From an uncultured delta proteobacterium (GTDB taxonomy: Bacteria; Myxococcota_A; Polyangia; Polyangiales; Polyangiaceae): a stretch of 56,115 nucleotides of DNA. Shown in pieces: positions 18,195 to 26,650 of this stretch (within the stretch, counting starts at the first letter, position 1; each line of letters starts with the position of its first letter). Below the pieces are notes generated by a model. It did not search any database. It saw only the letters and a list, made by a program, of their open reading frames with translations, and was not told where the DNA came from. Location: the NCBI GenBank assembly GCA_903906315.1, contig CAIVJW010000351.1, forward strand, positions 1-56,115, read 5' to 3'. The position numbers and the translations under genes were made by a program.

Positions 18195-21100
18195 TCAGCT
18201 CGGGTGTGGAGCCGAGTCGGCGTCGGGCCGCTTCCGGCTCGACGCCGCGTCGAGGATGTCGCACCCGCGGACGTAGGCCCGCTCGAGCTCGTCGGCCCAG
18301 CCCTTCAGCGCATCGAACGCCGCGGTGGGTGAGCCCTTTTCCAGGCGCTCCGCGAGGTGCCCGACGGCCACCAGGCCGACCGCGCGCGCGGCGCCCTTGA
18401 GCGAGTGTGCGATCGTCGGGAGCTCGGCGCGGCTCTCGCGACCGATTGCCGCGCGGACGGCGTCGACGGCCTCGCGGCCCGTGCGGCGGAACGGCTCGAT
18501 CACGGCGCGGTGCAGATCGCGCCCCTCGAAGACCTCCTCGAGCTCGGCGAACAGCTCCTCGTCGAGCTCGTCGGGGCTCCAGGCTGGCTTCGACCCGGAG
18601 GGCGGCGCCTCGCTCGACGTCCGGTCCGGCACCGTGGGCAGCCACCGCGCGACGCAGCGCAGGAGGCCGTCGCGGGTGATGGGCTTCGTCAGGTAGTCGT
18701 CCATCCCGGCGCGCAGGCAGCGGTCGCGATCGCCGGCCATCGCGTGCGCGGTCATCGCGATGATCGGCAGGTGCCGCCCGGTGCCCGCCTCGATCGCGCG
18801 GATCCGCTCCGTCGCGACGAAGCCGTCCATCACCGGCATCTGGCAGTCCATGAGCGCCAGATCGAAGTGCTGCGCCGCGATGCGCTCGAGCGCCTCGCCC
18901 CCGTGGCTCGCCAGCATCACCGTGGCGCCGGCGAGCTCGAGGAACTTCTCTGCGACCGCGCGGTTGACCTCCTGGTCCTCCACCACGAGCACCCTGGCGT
19001 GCGCGGCGAACCGCTTCGGCGGCGGCGGGCGCAGGTCGCGGCTCGGTCGCGGCACGCCGGCGCCGGTGACGTCGCGGCGGCGCTCGAACGCCGTGGTGAG
19101 CGCCGAGACGAGGGTGTCCATGGGGCTCGGCTTCGTGACGAAGGCGTCGAAGCCCGAGTCGCCGGCCCGTCCGATGTCGTCGAGCGCGCCGCTGCCCGAC
19201 GCGAGGACGAGCGCGAGCGCGTGGTTGCGCGGGTCGCTCCGGGTCATGCGCGCGAACGTCATCCCGTCCATGCCCGGGGGCATGTGGTAGTCCACGAGCA
19301 CGCCGTGGAACGGCTCGCCGCGCCCGATCGCCGAGTCGATCTGCTGGAGCGCGTCGCCGCCGGACGCCGAGGCGCACGTCGTGGCGCCGTAGGCCTCGAG
19401 CCGACGTCGGAGCACCGTCCGGTTTACCTCGAGGTCGTCCACCACGAGGATGCGATGCCCGCGGAGCGCGCCCGCGAGCGGGCTGGGCGCCGGCTCCGCC
19501 GAGTCGAGGCCGAGCGGCACCTCGAGGAACACCGACGTCCCGACGCCGTCCTCGCTCTCGAGCCGCACCTCGCCGCCCATGGCCTCGACCAGGCGTCGCA
19601 CGAGCGTCAGCCCGAGGCCCGTCCCGCCGAAGCGCCGCGCGGTCGATGAGTCGGCCTGCGTGAACGGGTTGAACAGCTTGGCCTGCTTGTCGTGCGGGAT
19701 GCCGATCCCGGTGTCGCGCACGACGACCTTCAGGCGACACCCTCCCTGCGCGATCGGCGCCGACGTGACCTCGATGACGATCTGTCCACGCTCGGTGAAC
19801 TTCACCGCGTTGCTGACGACGTTCGTGAGCACCTGGCGCAGGCGGCTCGGGTCGCCGAGCGCGCGCGCCGGCGTCGCCGGGTCGAAGTCGACGGTGAGCT
19901 CCACCGGCTGCCGTTCGAGCCGCGCGCGGAAGAGGTCGGCGACGTCGAAGATCAGCTGCTCCAGCTTGAAGGGCACGATCTCGAGCGTGAGCTGCCCCGC
20001 CTCGATCTTCGAGAAGTCGAGGATGTCGTTGAGCAGCGACAGGAGAGCCTCGCCCGAGCGGTTGATCGCCGCGACGCACTTCTGCTGCTCGTCCGAGAGG
20101 TCCATGCCGGCGAGCAGCTCGGCCATGCCGAGCACGCCGTTCATCGGCGTGCGGATCTCGTGGCTCATGTTGGCGACGAACTCGCTCTTCGCGGCGTTGG
20201 CGCGATCGGCGACCGTGGCCATCTCGTTGGCGCGGAGCGTCGCTGCCTGAAGGTCCCGGTTGATGGCGCGAAGCTCCTCCTCGGCCTGCTTCAAGGGCGT
20301 CAGGTCCATGAGGTAGCCGCGCAGCCGCACGGGCCTCCCCGCGTCGTCCCGCTCGGGCACCGTGAAGTCGTAAAACCAGCGGTATTGGCCGTCCTTGAGG
20401 CGAAGGCGGTACGAGAGCTCGAAGCTGCGCGTGCGGGCCGCGAGGTGCTCCTGGATCGTCCGTCTCACGAGCTCGCGGTGATCGGGGTGCACGAGATCGG
20501 TGAAGCTGAAGCCCCCTGCGACCATCTCCTCGGCGGTGTAGCCCAGCGCCGACGCCACGTTCTGCGACACGTACTCGACCGACCGGTCGGCGTCGGGGCG
20601 CCAGATGAAGACCGTGACCGGCCCGCCGACGAAGAGATCCCGCTCGCGCTTGACCTGCTCCTCGACCAGCTTGCGCTCGGTGATCTCCGTGTGCGTGCCG
20701 AACATGCGCAGCGGCTTGCCGTCGGCCGTCCACTCCGTCACGCGGCCGCGATCGTGGACCCAGACCCAGCTGCCGCTCTTGTGCCGAATCCGGCACTCGA
20801 CGTCGTAGTTCGGCAGCTCGCCCGCGAAGTGCCGCGCGATGAGGTCGTTGCTCAGCGCGAGGTCGTCGGCGTGCGCGAGGCCCACCCAGGTCTGGATGCT
20901 CACCGGCTCGAGCTCGGCGAGCGCGTAGCCGGCGATGTCGGCCCACCGGTCGTTGAAGACCGTGGCGCCGGTCTGGACGTTCCACTCCCAGGTCCCGATG
21001 TTGGTCGCGGTGATGATCTGCGTCAGGCGCTCCTCGCTGCGGCGCTGCGTGACCTCGGCATGCTTGCGCTGCCGCACGCTGACGAGCATCTGGGCGAACA

Positions 21101-23159
21101 CCGTGAGGAGGCGCTTCTCGTGGTCGGTGTACGCATGGTGCCCGCGCACCGAGTCGAACCCGACGAACCCGAGGCACGCGGGGCCGTTCATCATCGGGAC
21201 GGCGAGGAGGCTCTTGATCTCCTGCGGCTCGAGGATGTCTCGCACGGTGCCGGGCGGGAGCGCGGAGACGTCGGGCACGTCCATCGTCTCGCCCTTCTGG
21301 TGCGCGCCGACCCAGTCGGGTAGTGCGTCCGTCGGCACGCCCTGGAGCGCGTCGAGCTGCGGCGCGATCCCCTCGCCGCACCACTCGTGCGTGTTGTTGC
21401 AGACCTGCCGATCGAAGTCGTAGTCGAAGATGTACGCGCGGTCGGCGCCGACGAAGATCGCCATGTCCTCGAGCGACCGCTGGATGACGGACTCCACCTG
21501 CTCGAGCGGCAGGTTGATGTACGTCGACGACAGATCCATGAGCAGCTGCTGCAGGCGCGTCTGTCGGTCGAGGGCGACGTCGAGCGACTTGCGCTCCGTC
21601 ACGTTGCGCACGAGGCCTATCGCCTGATCCGTCCCGACCGCGGCCAGGCGGCACTCGAACGAGGCCGCGCCGCTGAGGACGGGCAGCTCGTACTCGATCG
21701 GCGGGACGGACTCGCCACGCAGCGCGGCGGCGACGCCCGCCAGGATCTGCCCTGCGAGCGCCGGGGGCAGCACGTCGCCCACGCGCTTGCCGAGGAAGTG
21801 AGCGGGCGTCATCGCGAGGTCCTGCGCGTTGCCGGCCTTCACGTCGCGGAAGACCCCGTCGGCGTCGAGCACGAAGACGATGTCCGGCAGCGCCGCGAGG
21901 AGCGCCTTGCCGTAGAGCTCGTTCGCGGCGAGCGCCTTCTGGTTTCGCACGAGCTCGCTGAGGTCGACCATGACGGTCAGCAGGAACTGCGCGCCCTGGC
22001 TGACGATCACCTCGCCCGAGAAGATGCCGTCGAGGACCTCGCCGTTCTTGCGCCGGATCTGGAGCTCGAGGTTCGTGAAGCGCCCCGTCTCCATCAGAAG
22101 GACCGCCGCTCTCTCCTGCTCGGCGGGCCGGAGGAAGAGCCCGAGCTCGCCCGTCGTCTTGCCGAGGATCTCGGCGCGCGTGTAGCCGACTCCGGCGACG
22201 AACGCGTCGTTCACGTCGTAGAAGCGTCCCTCGGGCACCGTGGAGACGGCCATCAGCGCCGGGTTGCTGCGGAAGAGGCGCTCGAACCGTTGCTGCGCCT
22301 CCTGCTCCGCGCTGAGGTCCTTGCAGACGCCGAAGATGCAGTCGGCGCCGTTCCACCGGCCCATCCACACGCGCGTGTCGACGGGCACGAGCGCGCCGCT
22401 CCGGGCTGCGAGGGGCAGCGGGCAGTGGTCGCGCTCGCCGCGGAACATCTCCGCGAAGATCCCCTCGGCCTCGGCGCGCCGCTCCGGCGGGTGTACGTCG
22501 AGGATGTGCATGCCGCGGAGCTCGTCCGCGGAGTAGCCGAGGCGCCGCGTCACGGCGGGGTTCGAGTAGAGGACCAAGCCCTCGGGCGTGCCGACGAAGA
22601 TGAGGTCGTCGACCGTCTCGAAGAACGTGCGGAAGTTCTCCTCGCTGTCGCGGAGCTTTTCCGCCGTGCGCTGGTGGTCGGAGTGGTCGAACGTCGCGCC
22701 GGTGACGCGGACGGGGCCGCCGGCCGCGTCGCGGCTGACGAAGCAGTGCGTGCGCAGGTGGCGGATCTCGCCCCCCGGGAGCCGCACGCGGAAGCCCACG
22801 TCGAGCTCGTCGGCGGACCGTTCGGTGGGCTTGAGCACCGCGGCGAGCAGCGCGGTGTCCTCGGGGTGGACGCACGTTTGCAGCGCCTGCCGCGGGGTGA
22901 GCGCCCCGCCGGGGGGCAGGCCGAAGAGCGCGTACATCGAAGCGCTCCAGAACAGGGCGTCCCGCTCGAGGTCGAGATCCCAGAGGCCGACTTCGGCGTC
23001 GCGAGTGGGTAGGGGCACGCGCACGGGGGAGAACGGCTTCGGCGTCCGGCGCTGAAGGGGCGCGGCGTCGCGGGGAGCTCCACGGTCCGCCGCGCTACCG
23101 CCCGGGGCATTCGGGGGGTCGACGTCGGCGGGGCCCCTCGGCGGCTCCGGTGCGGTCAC
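18195..23159 (-). CDS. Giant multi-PAS/GAF hybrid histidine kinase with two receivers and HPt
   Basis: 1654 residues from GTG 23159; the open frame continues upstream but crosses the divergent gene. Order: Pro-rich start (1-50), PAS (about 55-165), PAS (175-285), PAS (293-405), PAS (418-525), GAF (540-695), PAS (710-830), PAS (840-955), HisKA with His1000 in [11 protein letters not shown], ATPase domain to about 1215, receiver 1 (Asp1290 in VLVDYHMPPGMDG), receiver 2 (Asp1438 in LMDCQMPVMDG), HPt (His1585 in IAHSLKGAARA). Several PAS domains end in the PAC-type phrase seen in redox, light or ligand sensors. No membrane helices, so it senses cytoplasmic cues. It is divergent from the next kinase gene. 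Confidence 0.93.
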   Translation of the reverse strand: MTAPEPPRGPADVDPPNAPGGSAADRGAPRDAAPLQRRTPKPFSPVRVPLPTRDAEVGLWDLDLERDALFWSASMYALFGLPPGGALTPRQALQTCVHPEDTALLAAVLKPTERSADELDVGFRVRLPGGEIRHLRTHCFVSRDAAGGPVRVTGATFDHSDHQRTAEKLRDSEENFRTFFETVDDLIFVGTPEGLVLYSNPAVTRRLGYSADELRGMHILDVHPPERRAEAEGIFAEMFRGERDHCPLPLAARSGALVPVDTRVWMGRWNGADCIFGVCKDLSAEQEAQQRFERLFRSNPALMAVSTVPEGRFYDVNDAFVAGVGYTRAEILGKTTGELGLFLRPAEQERAAVLLMETGRFTNLELQIRRKNGEVLDGIFSGEVIVSQGAQFLLTVMVDLSELVRNQKALAANELYGKALLAALPDIVFVLDADGVFRDVKAGNAQDLAMTPAHFLGKRVGDVLPPALAGQILAGVAAALRGESVPPIEYELPVLSGAASFECRLAAVGTDQAIGLVRNVTERKSLDVALDRQTRLQQLLMDLSSTYINLPLEQVESVIQRSLEDMAIFVGADRAYIFDYDFDRQVCNNTHEWCGEGIAPQLDALQGVPTDALPDWVGAHQKGETMDVPDVSALPPGTVRDILEPQEIKSLLAVPMMNGPACLGFVGFDSVRGHHAYTDHEKRLLTVFAQMLVSVRQRKHAEVTQRRSEERLTQIITATNIGTWEWNVQTGATVFNDRWADIAGYALAELEPVSIQTWVGLAHADDLALSNDLIARHFAGELPNYDVECRIRHKSGSWVWVHDRGRVTEWTADGKPLRMFGTHTEITERKLVEEQVKRERDLFVGGPVTVFIWRPDADRSVEYVSQNVASALGYTAEEMVAGGFSFTDLVHPDHRELVRRTIQEHLAARTRSFELSYRLRLKDGQYRWFYDFTVPERDDAGRPVRLRGYLMDLTPLKQAEEELRAINRDLQAATLRANEMATVADRANAAKSEFVANMSHEIRTPMNGVLGMAELLAGMDLSDEQQKCVAAINRSGEALLSLLNDILDFSKIEAGQLTLEIVPFKLEQLIFDVADLFRARLERQPVELTVDFDPATPARALGDPSRLRQVLTNVVSNAVKFTERGQIVIEVTSAPIAQGGCRLKVVVRDTGIGIPHDKQAKLFNPFTQADSSTARRFGGTGLGLTLVRRLVEAMGGEVRLESEDGVGTSVFLEVPLGLDSAEPAPSPLAGALRGHRILVVDDLEVNRTVLRRRLEAYGATTCASASGGDALQQIDSAIGRGEPFHGVLVDYHMPPGMDGMTFARMTRSDPRNHALALVLASGSGALDDIGRAGDSGFDAFVTKPSPMDTLVSALTTAFERRRDVTGAGVPRPSRDLRPPPPKRFAAHARVLVVEDQEVNRAVAEKFLELAGATVMLASHGGEALERIAAQHFDLALMDCQMPVMDGFVATERIRAIEAGTGRHLPIIAMTAHAMAGDRDRCLRAGMDDYLTKPITRDGLLRCVARWLPTVPDRTSSEAPPSGSKPAWSPDELDEELFAELEEVFEGRDLHRAVIEPFRRTGREAVDAVRAAIGRESRAELPTIAHSLKGAARAVGLVAVGHLAERLEKGSPTAAFDALKGWADELERAYVRGCDILDAASSRKRPDADSAPHPS

Positions 23160-23188
23160 GCCTCGCCGCCCTGGATGGTGTCGTTCAT
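23156..23188 (-). other. Possible 10-residue leader ORF coupled to the giant kinase
   Basis: ATG at 23188 opens a frame encoding MNDTIQGGEA, whose TGA (23158-23156) overlaps the kinase GTG as GTGA. Such a leader could couple translation into the weakly initiated GTG, which has no clear Shine-Dalgarno of its own. It may equally be chance. Confidence 0.25.
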
Positions 23189-23499
23189 CGTTGCCGGGGA
23201 TCCTGCCTGGAGGATCCAGGCGGGGCAAGGCGCCCCGCGTGCCGATCGGCCGGGCGCGGCTCGATCGCGGCGAGGGGCGCGCACGCTCGCCCGCGCGATC
23301 TCGGCCAGTTGCGGCGATCCGAAGGTGTTCCTTCCCCGGTGCGCTACAGCCTATCCACGGTCGCGCAGGCCCCGAGGCCGTGGGCTTCACGCGGTCGCGT
23401 CCCCTCGGGCGCGCGGCGGATCGAGGCGAAGCGCCTCCGTGCGTCAATCGCGCGGAACGGGCTACAGGTGCGGCTTCTCCCATCCGTAGGCTTTGCCGT
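23160..23499. other. Divergent intergenic region between two kinase genes
   Basis: This 340-bp region must hold promoters for both kinase genes. I see two perfect small inverted repeats: GCCTGGA-GGA-TCCAGGC at 23205-23221 and GAAGG-TGTT-CCTTC at 23321-23334. No convincing -35/-10 pair was found on either strand. Open frames here are short and read as composition noise. Confidence 0.4.
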
Positions 23500-25329
23500 A
23501 TGGCTCTCTCGCCGTCGGACCGTCCGGCCACGAGGCCTTCGGGCCTCGGTCGCCGGCGCGCCCTCGGCCTCGGCGGGTCGGTCGGCCTGTCGGACTGGGC
23601 GCTGTCGCCGGTGCTGGTGGTCGTGACCACGCTCGGCGTCGTGCACGCCGCGCGGCCGTGGCTCGAGGCCCGCATCGGTGCGCGGCTATCGAACCTGCTC
23701 GACCTCCTGGCGGTCGTCGCGACGGGCCTGTTGGCGGCCGTCGCGTGGGGCCTCGCGACCAGCCGCGCCCGGGTCGTCGCGACCATGGCCGACCGCGAGG
23801 ACCGCTTTCGCGTCCTCTGGGAGCACGCGAACGACGCGGTGCTGATCGTCGACGCGCGCCGTCGCGTCCTCGAGGCGAACGCGCGGGCGGCGGAGCACTT
23901 CGGCCGACCGATCGACGACCTCGTCGGCCGCTCCCTGGACGATCTGCGTCCAGCGGACGCGAACGGGGAGGTCGCGCTCGTGGGCCTCGGCGACGCGCGC
24001 TACGAGACCGTTCACCTCCGGGCCGACGGCTCCGAGCGCGAGGTCGAGGTCAGCGCCCGCCGCGTCACGCTCGGTAACGAGGAGGTCGTCCTCGAGATCC
24101 TGCGCGACGTCACCGATCGCAACCGCGCCGAAGCGCGCGTGCGAGAAGGCGAGGAGGACCTCCTCCGCCTGAACCAGGTCCAGCGCACGATCCTCGACAA
24201 CGCCAACGTCGGCATCTCCTTCACCCGCGACCGCGCGCTCGTGTGGGTCAACCGCCGGATGGCCGAGATGTTCGGGTACGCCTCGCCCGCGGACCTGGTC
24301 GCGATGTCGACGCGTCAGCTGTTCCCGACCGCCGAGGCGGAGGAGGCGCTCGACGCCGAGGGGGCCGCGGTGCTCACGGCCGGCGGCGTGTTCGAGGCCG
24401 AGCGCGAGCTTTGCCGCGCCGACGGCGTCGCGCGCTGGGTTCGCCTTTCGGGCAAGGCCGTCGACCCGAAGGCGCCGTCCGCCGGCAGCATCTGGGTGTT
24501 CGACGACGTCACGGCGCGGAGGCAGGTCGAGCTCGATCTCGCCGCCCGACGCCGAGAGCTCGAGGACCTCAACGTCGGCCTCGAGGCGCGGGTCGCGAAG
24601 GGAGTCGAGGAGCTGCGCGAGCGCGACCGCCTCCTCATCGTGCAGGGCCGCCAGGCCGCGATGGGCGAGATGATTGCCAACATCGCCCACCAGTGGCGCC
24701 AGCCGCTGAACGCGCTCGGCCTCGTCGTCGCCAACCTCGCCGACGCCCAGGGGATGGGGGAGCTCGACGACGCGACGCTCGACCGCGCCGTGGCCGACGC
24801 GAACCGGCTCATCCAGCGCATGTCGACGACAATCAGTGATTTTCGCAATTTCTTCCGGCCGGACAAGGTCAAGCGGGGGTTCTCGACGCTCGAGCAGGTC
24901 GAGGCCGCGATCGACCTCGTCCGCCCGAGCTTCCGGGCGCAGCAGGTCACGATTCAGCTCGACGCGCCGGCGGACGTCATGATCTGGGGGTTCCCGAACG
25001 AGTACGCTCAGGTGGTCCTCAACCTGCTCGTCAACGCGCGCGACGCCATCGTCGGGTCGGGCGCTCTGGCCGGTATCGTCCACATCGACCTTTCGACGCT
25101 CGACGGCGAAGGGTGGCTCTGGGTCCGCGATACCGGGGGGGGCATCGCGCCCGAGGTGTTAGACAAGATGTTCCTGCCATATTTCTCGACGAAGCCGAAC
25201 GGCACCGGGATCGGGCTCTACATGTCCAAGACGATCATCGAGCAGAACATGGGCGGCCGCCTGGCGGCCCAGAACGTCCCGGGTGGCGCCGAGTTCGCGG
25301 TCATCGTTCCGTGCGCGAGCCGGCCATGA
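23500..25329 (+). CDS. Membrane-bound PAS histidine kinase
   Basis: 609 residues from ATG 23500. Two hydrophobic helices (about 34-51 and 66-87) give a short membrane hairpin. Then come PAS (about 100-210), PAS (222-342), a coiled coil (343-385) and a kinase core with His397 in IAHQWRQPLNALG. The ATPase domain has NLLVNARDAI as N box, DTGGGIAP, and GTGIGLYM. The AHQWRQPL type of core is found in many orthodox sensor kinases lacking a receiver. Its stop overlaps the start of the next gene (ATGA), so the receiver-bearing protein that follows is the likely partner. Confidence 0.92.
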   Translation: MALSPSDRPATRPSGLGRRRALGLGGSVGLSDWALSPVLVVVTTLGVVHAARPWLEARIGARLSNLLDLLAVVATGLLAAVAWGLATSRARVVATMADREDRFRVLWEHANDAVLIVDARRRVLEANARAAEHFGRPIDDLVGRSLDDLRPADANGEVALVGLGDARYETVHLRADGSEREVEVSARRVTLGNEEVVLEILRDVTDRNRAEARVREGEEDLLRLNQVQRTILDNANVGISFTRDRALVWVNRRMAEMFGYASPADLVAMSTRQLFPTAEAEEALDAEGAAVLTAGGVFEAERELCRADGVARWVRLSGKAVDPKAPSAGSIWVFDDVTARRQVELDLAARRRELEDLNVGLEARVAKGVEELRERDRLLIVQGRQAAMGEMIANIAHQWRQPLNALGLVVANLADAQGMGELDDATLDRAVADANRLIQRMSTTISDFRNFFRPDKVKRGFSTLEQVEAAIDLVRPSFRAQQVTIQLDAPADVMIWGFPNEYAQVVLNLLVNARDAIVGSGALAGIVHIDLSTLDGEGWLWVRDTGGGIAPEVLDKMFLPYFSTKPNGTGIGLYMSKTIIEQNMGGRLAAQNVPGGAEFAVIVPCASRP

Positions 25330-26498
25330 AGAGCGTCGACCCCGACGACCTGCGCTACCTCCGCGGGCTGACCGTCCTCTACGTCGAGGACGACGACGAG
25401 ACGCGGGCGCAGCTCGCCGAGTTCCTCGGGCGCCGCGTCCACCGCGTGATCGTCGCCAGCGACGGCGCCGCGGGGCTCGCGGACTACCGCGCGTTCCGGC
25501 CCGACCTCGTGATCACCGACATCCAGATGCCCCCGATGGACGGGCTCACGATGGCGCGCCTGATCCGCGAGGTCGACGGCGCCGTCCCCATCCTGGTCAC
25601 CACGGCTTTCGACCAGACCGAGTACCTCACGCGCGCGATCGACATCGGCGTCGAGACCTACGTGATGAAGCCCGTCGAGGGCCCCCGGCTGCACGCCGCG
25701 CTCCTCTCCTGCGCGCGCAAGCTCCGGCTCGAAGCCGAGGCGGACCACCGCCGATCGCTCCAGGCCGACCTGCTCCGCGCCGAGGCCGTGGCCGTGCTCG
25801 CGGCGGGCATGGCGCACGACTACAACAACCTGCTCCAGACCGTGCTCGGCAACCTCTCGCTCGCGCGCGAGCTCATCGCGCCCGACGCGCCGGCCGCCTG
25901 CCTGCTCGAGGAGGCGGAGGACGCGGCGAGCGAGGCGAGCGCGCTCGGCGCCATGCTCCGTCGCCTCGCCCACCGGGGCCCCCCTCCCGTCGCCTCGACC
26001 GACCTCGCCCGCGCCCTGCGAACGGCCCTCGAGGACGCGCTCGAGGGCCATCCGATCGAGCTCGGGCTCACGCTGCCCGAGGGCTGTCCGCCGGTCGCGA
26101 TCGAGGAGACCGAGCTCCGCGTCGTCGTCCGGCACCTCGTCGCCAACGCCTGCGAAGCGATGCCCACCGGCGGCACGCTGCGGGTCTCGGCCGACGTCGT
26201 CGTCGACCCGGGGACGACCACGCTGCTGCTCGGCGAGGGCTCGTACGTGCGGATCGTCTTCCTCGACTCCGGGCACGGCATCGCGCCCGAGTCCCTTTCG
26301 CGCGTGTTCGATGCCTACTTCTCCACGAAGGATCGCGGCTCCTGGCGCGGCATGGGCCTCGGCCTCACCGTGACGCGGTCGATCCTCGAGCACTACCGGG
26401 GGACGGTGTTCGCCGAGAGCGGTCCGGACGGCGGCGCTGCGGTCCACGTCCTCGTCCCGGTGGCCGCCCACGTCGTCGACGGAACGCCCGCCCCGTAG
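25326..26498 (+). CDS. Receiver-histidine kinase fusion (N-terminal receiver)
   Basis: 390 residues. The N-terminal receiver has the acidic pair in YVEDDDE, Asp65 in VITDIQMPPMDG and Lys115 in VMKPVEG. A linker helix leads to a small kinase core with His164 in AGMAHDYNNLLQ, ANACEAMPTGG as N box, DSGHGIAPES, and GMGLGLTVT. The receiver precedes the kinase, the reverse of normal hybrids, so phosphorylation by the upstream kinase may switch this kinase on or off. Translation is coupled to the upstream membrane kinase by a 4-base overlap. No DNA-binding domain. Confidence 0.9.
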   Translation: MKSVDPDDLRYLRGLTVLYVEDDDETRAQLAEFLGRRVHRVIVASDGAAGLADYRAFRPDLVITDIQMPPMDGLTMARLIREVDGAVPILVTTAFDQTEYLTRAIDIGVETYVMKPVEGPRLHAALLSCARKLRLEAEADHRRSLQADLLRAEAVAVLAAGMAHDYNNLLQTVLGNLSLARELIAPDAPAACLLEEAEDAASEASALGAMLRRLAHRGPPPVASTDLARALRTALEDALEGHPIELGLTLPEGCPPVAIEETELRVVVRHLVANACEAMPTGGTLRVSADVVVDPGTTTLLLGEGSYVRIVFLDSGHGIAPESLSRVFDAYFSTKDRGSWRGMGLGLTVTRSILEHYRGTVFAESGPDGGAAVHVLVPVAAHVVDGTPAP

Positions 26499-26579
26499 CT
26501 CGCGCAGCGAGCCGCTGGCGTCGGGGGGGCGGGGGCGCGCGGGTGCGCCCGGCGCGGGCGCACGTCGGCGCCGTGCGCA

Positions 26580-26607
26580 TTGACAAACAGTGAACGTAGA
26601 TTAGACA
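26580..26607 (+). promoter_or_regulatory. Promoter of the CxxCH lipoprotein gene
   Basis: A perfect TTGACA (26580-26585) is followed after 16 bases by TAGACA (26602-26607). The whole stretch is AT-rich within very GC-rich flanks, about 45 bases before the start codon. Confidence 0.55.
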
Positions 26608-26617
26608 TCGACCTCGT

Positions 26618-26637
26618 GTCGTCGCGGGCGCGACGAC
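26618..26637. promoter_or_regulatory. Inverted repeat in the 5' untranslated region
   Basis: GTCGTCGCG and CGCGACGAC are perfect 9-base arms separated by GG. The repeat lies just downstream of the predicted promoter and 13 bases before the ATG, next to the GAGGAGCGAGG ribosome-binding region. It could be an operator or a hairpin that masks ribosome access. Confidence 0.4.
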
Positions 26638-26650
26638 GAGGAGCGAGGCT

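Noticed and set aside
17968-22875. A 1635-residue minus-strand frame overlapping the giant kinase
   Set aside because: It is a shifted frame of the kinase: Arg/His/Pro-rich noise, while the other frame encodes clear PAS, kinase, receiver and HPt motifs.
23160-23786. An N-terminal extension of the giant kinase by 209 residues
   Set aside because: It would run through the start of the divergent kinase gene and reads as low-complexity Arg/Pro/Ser text with no PAS character.
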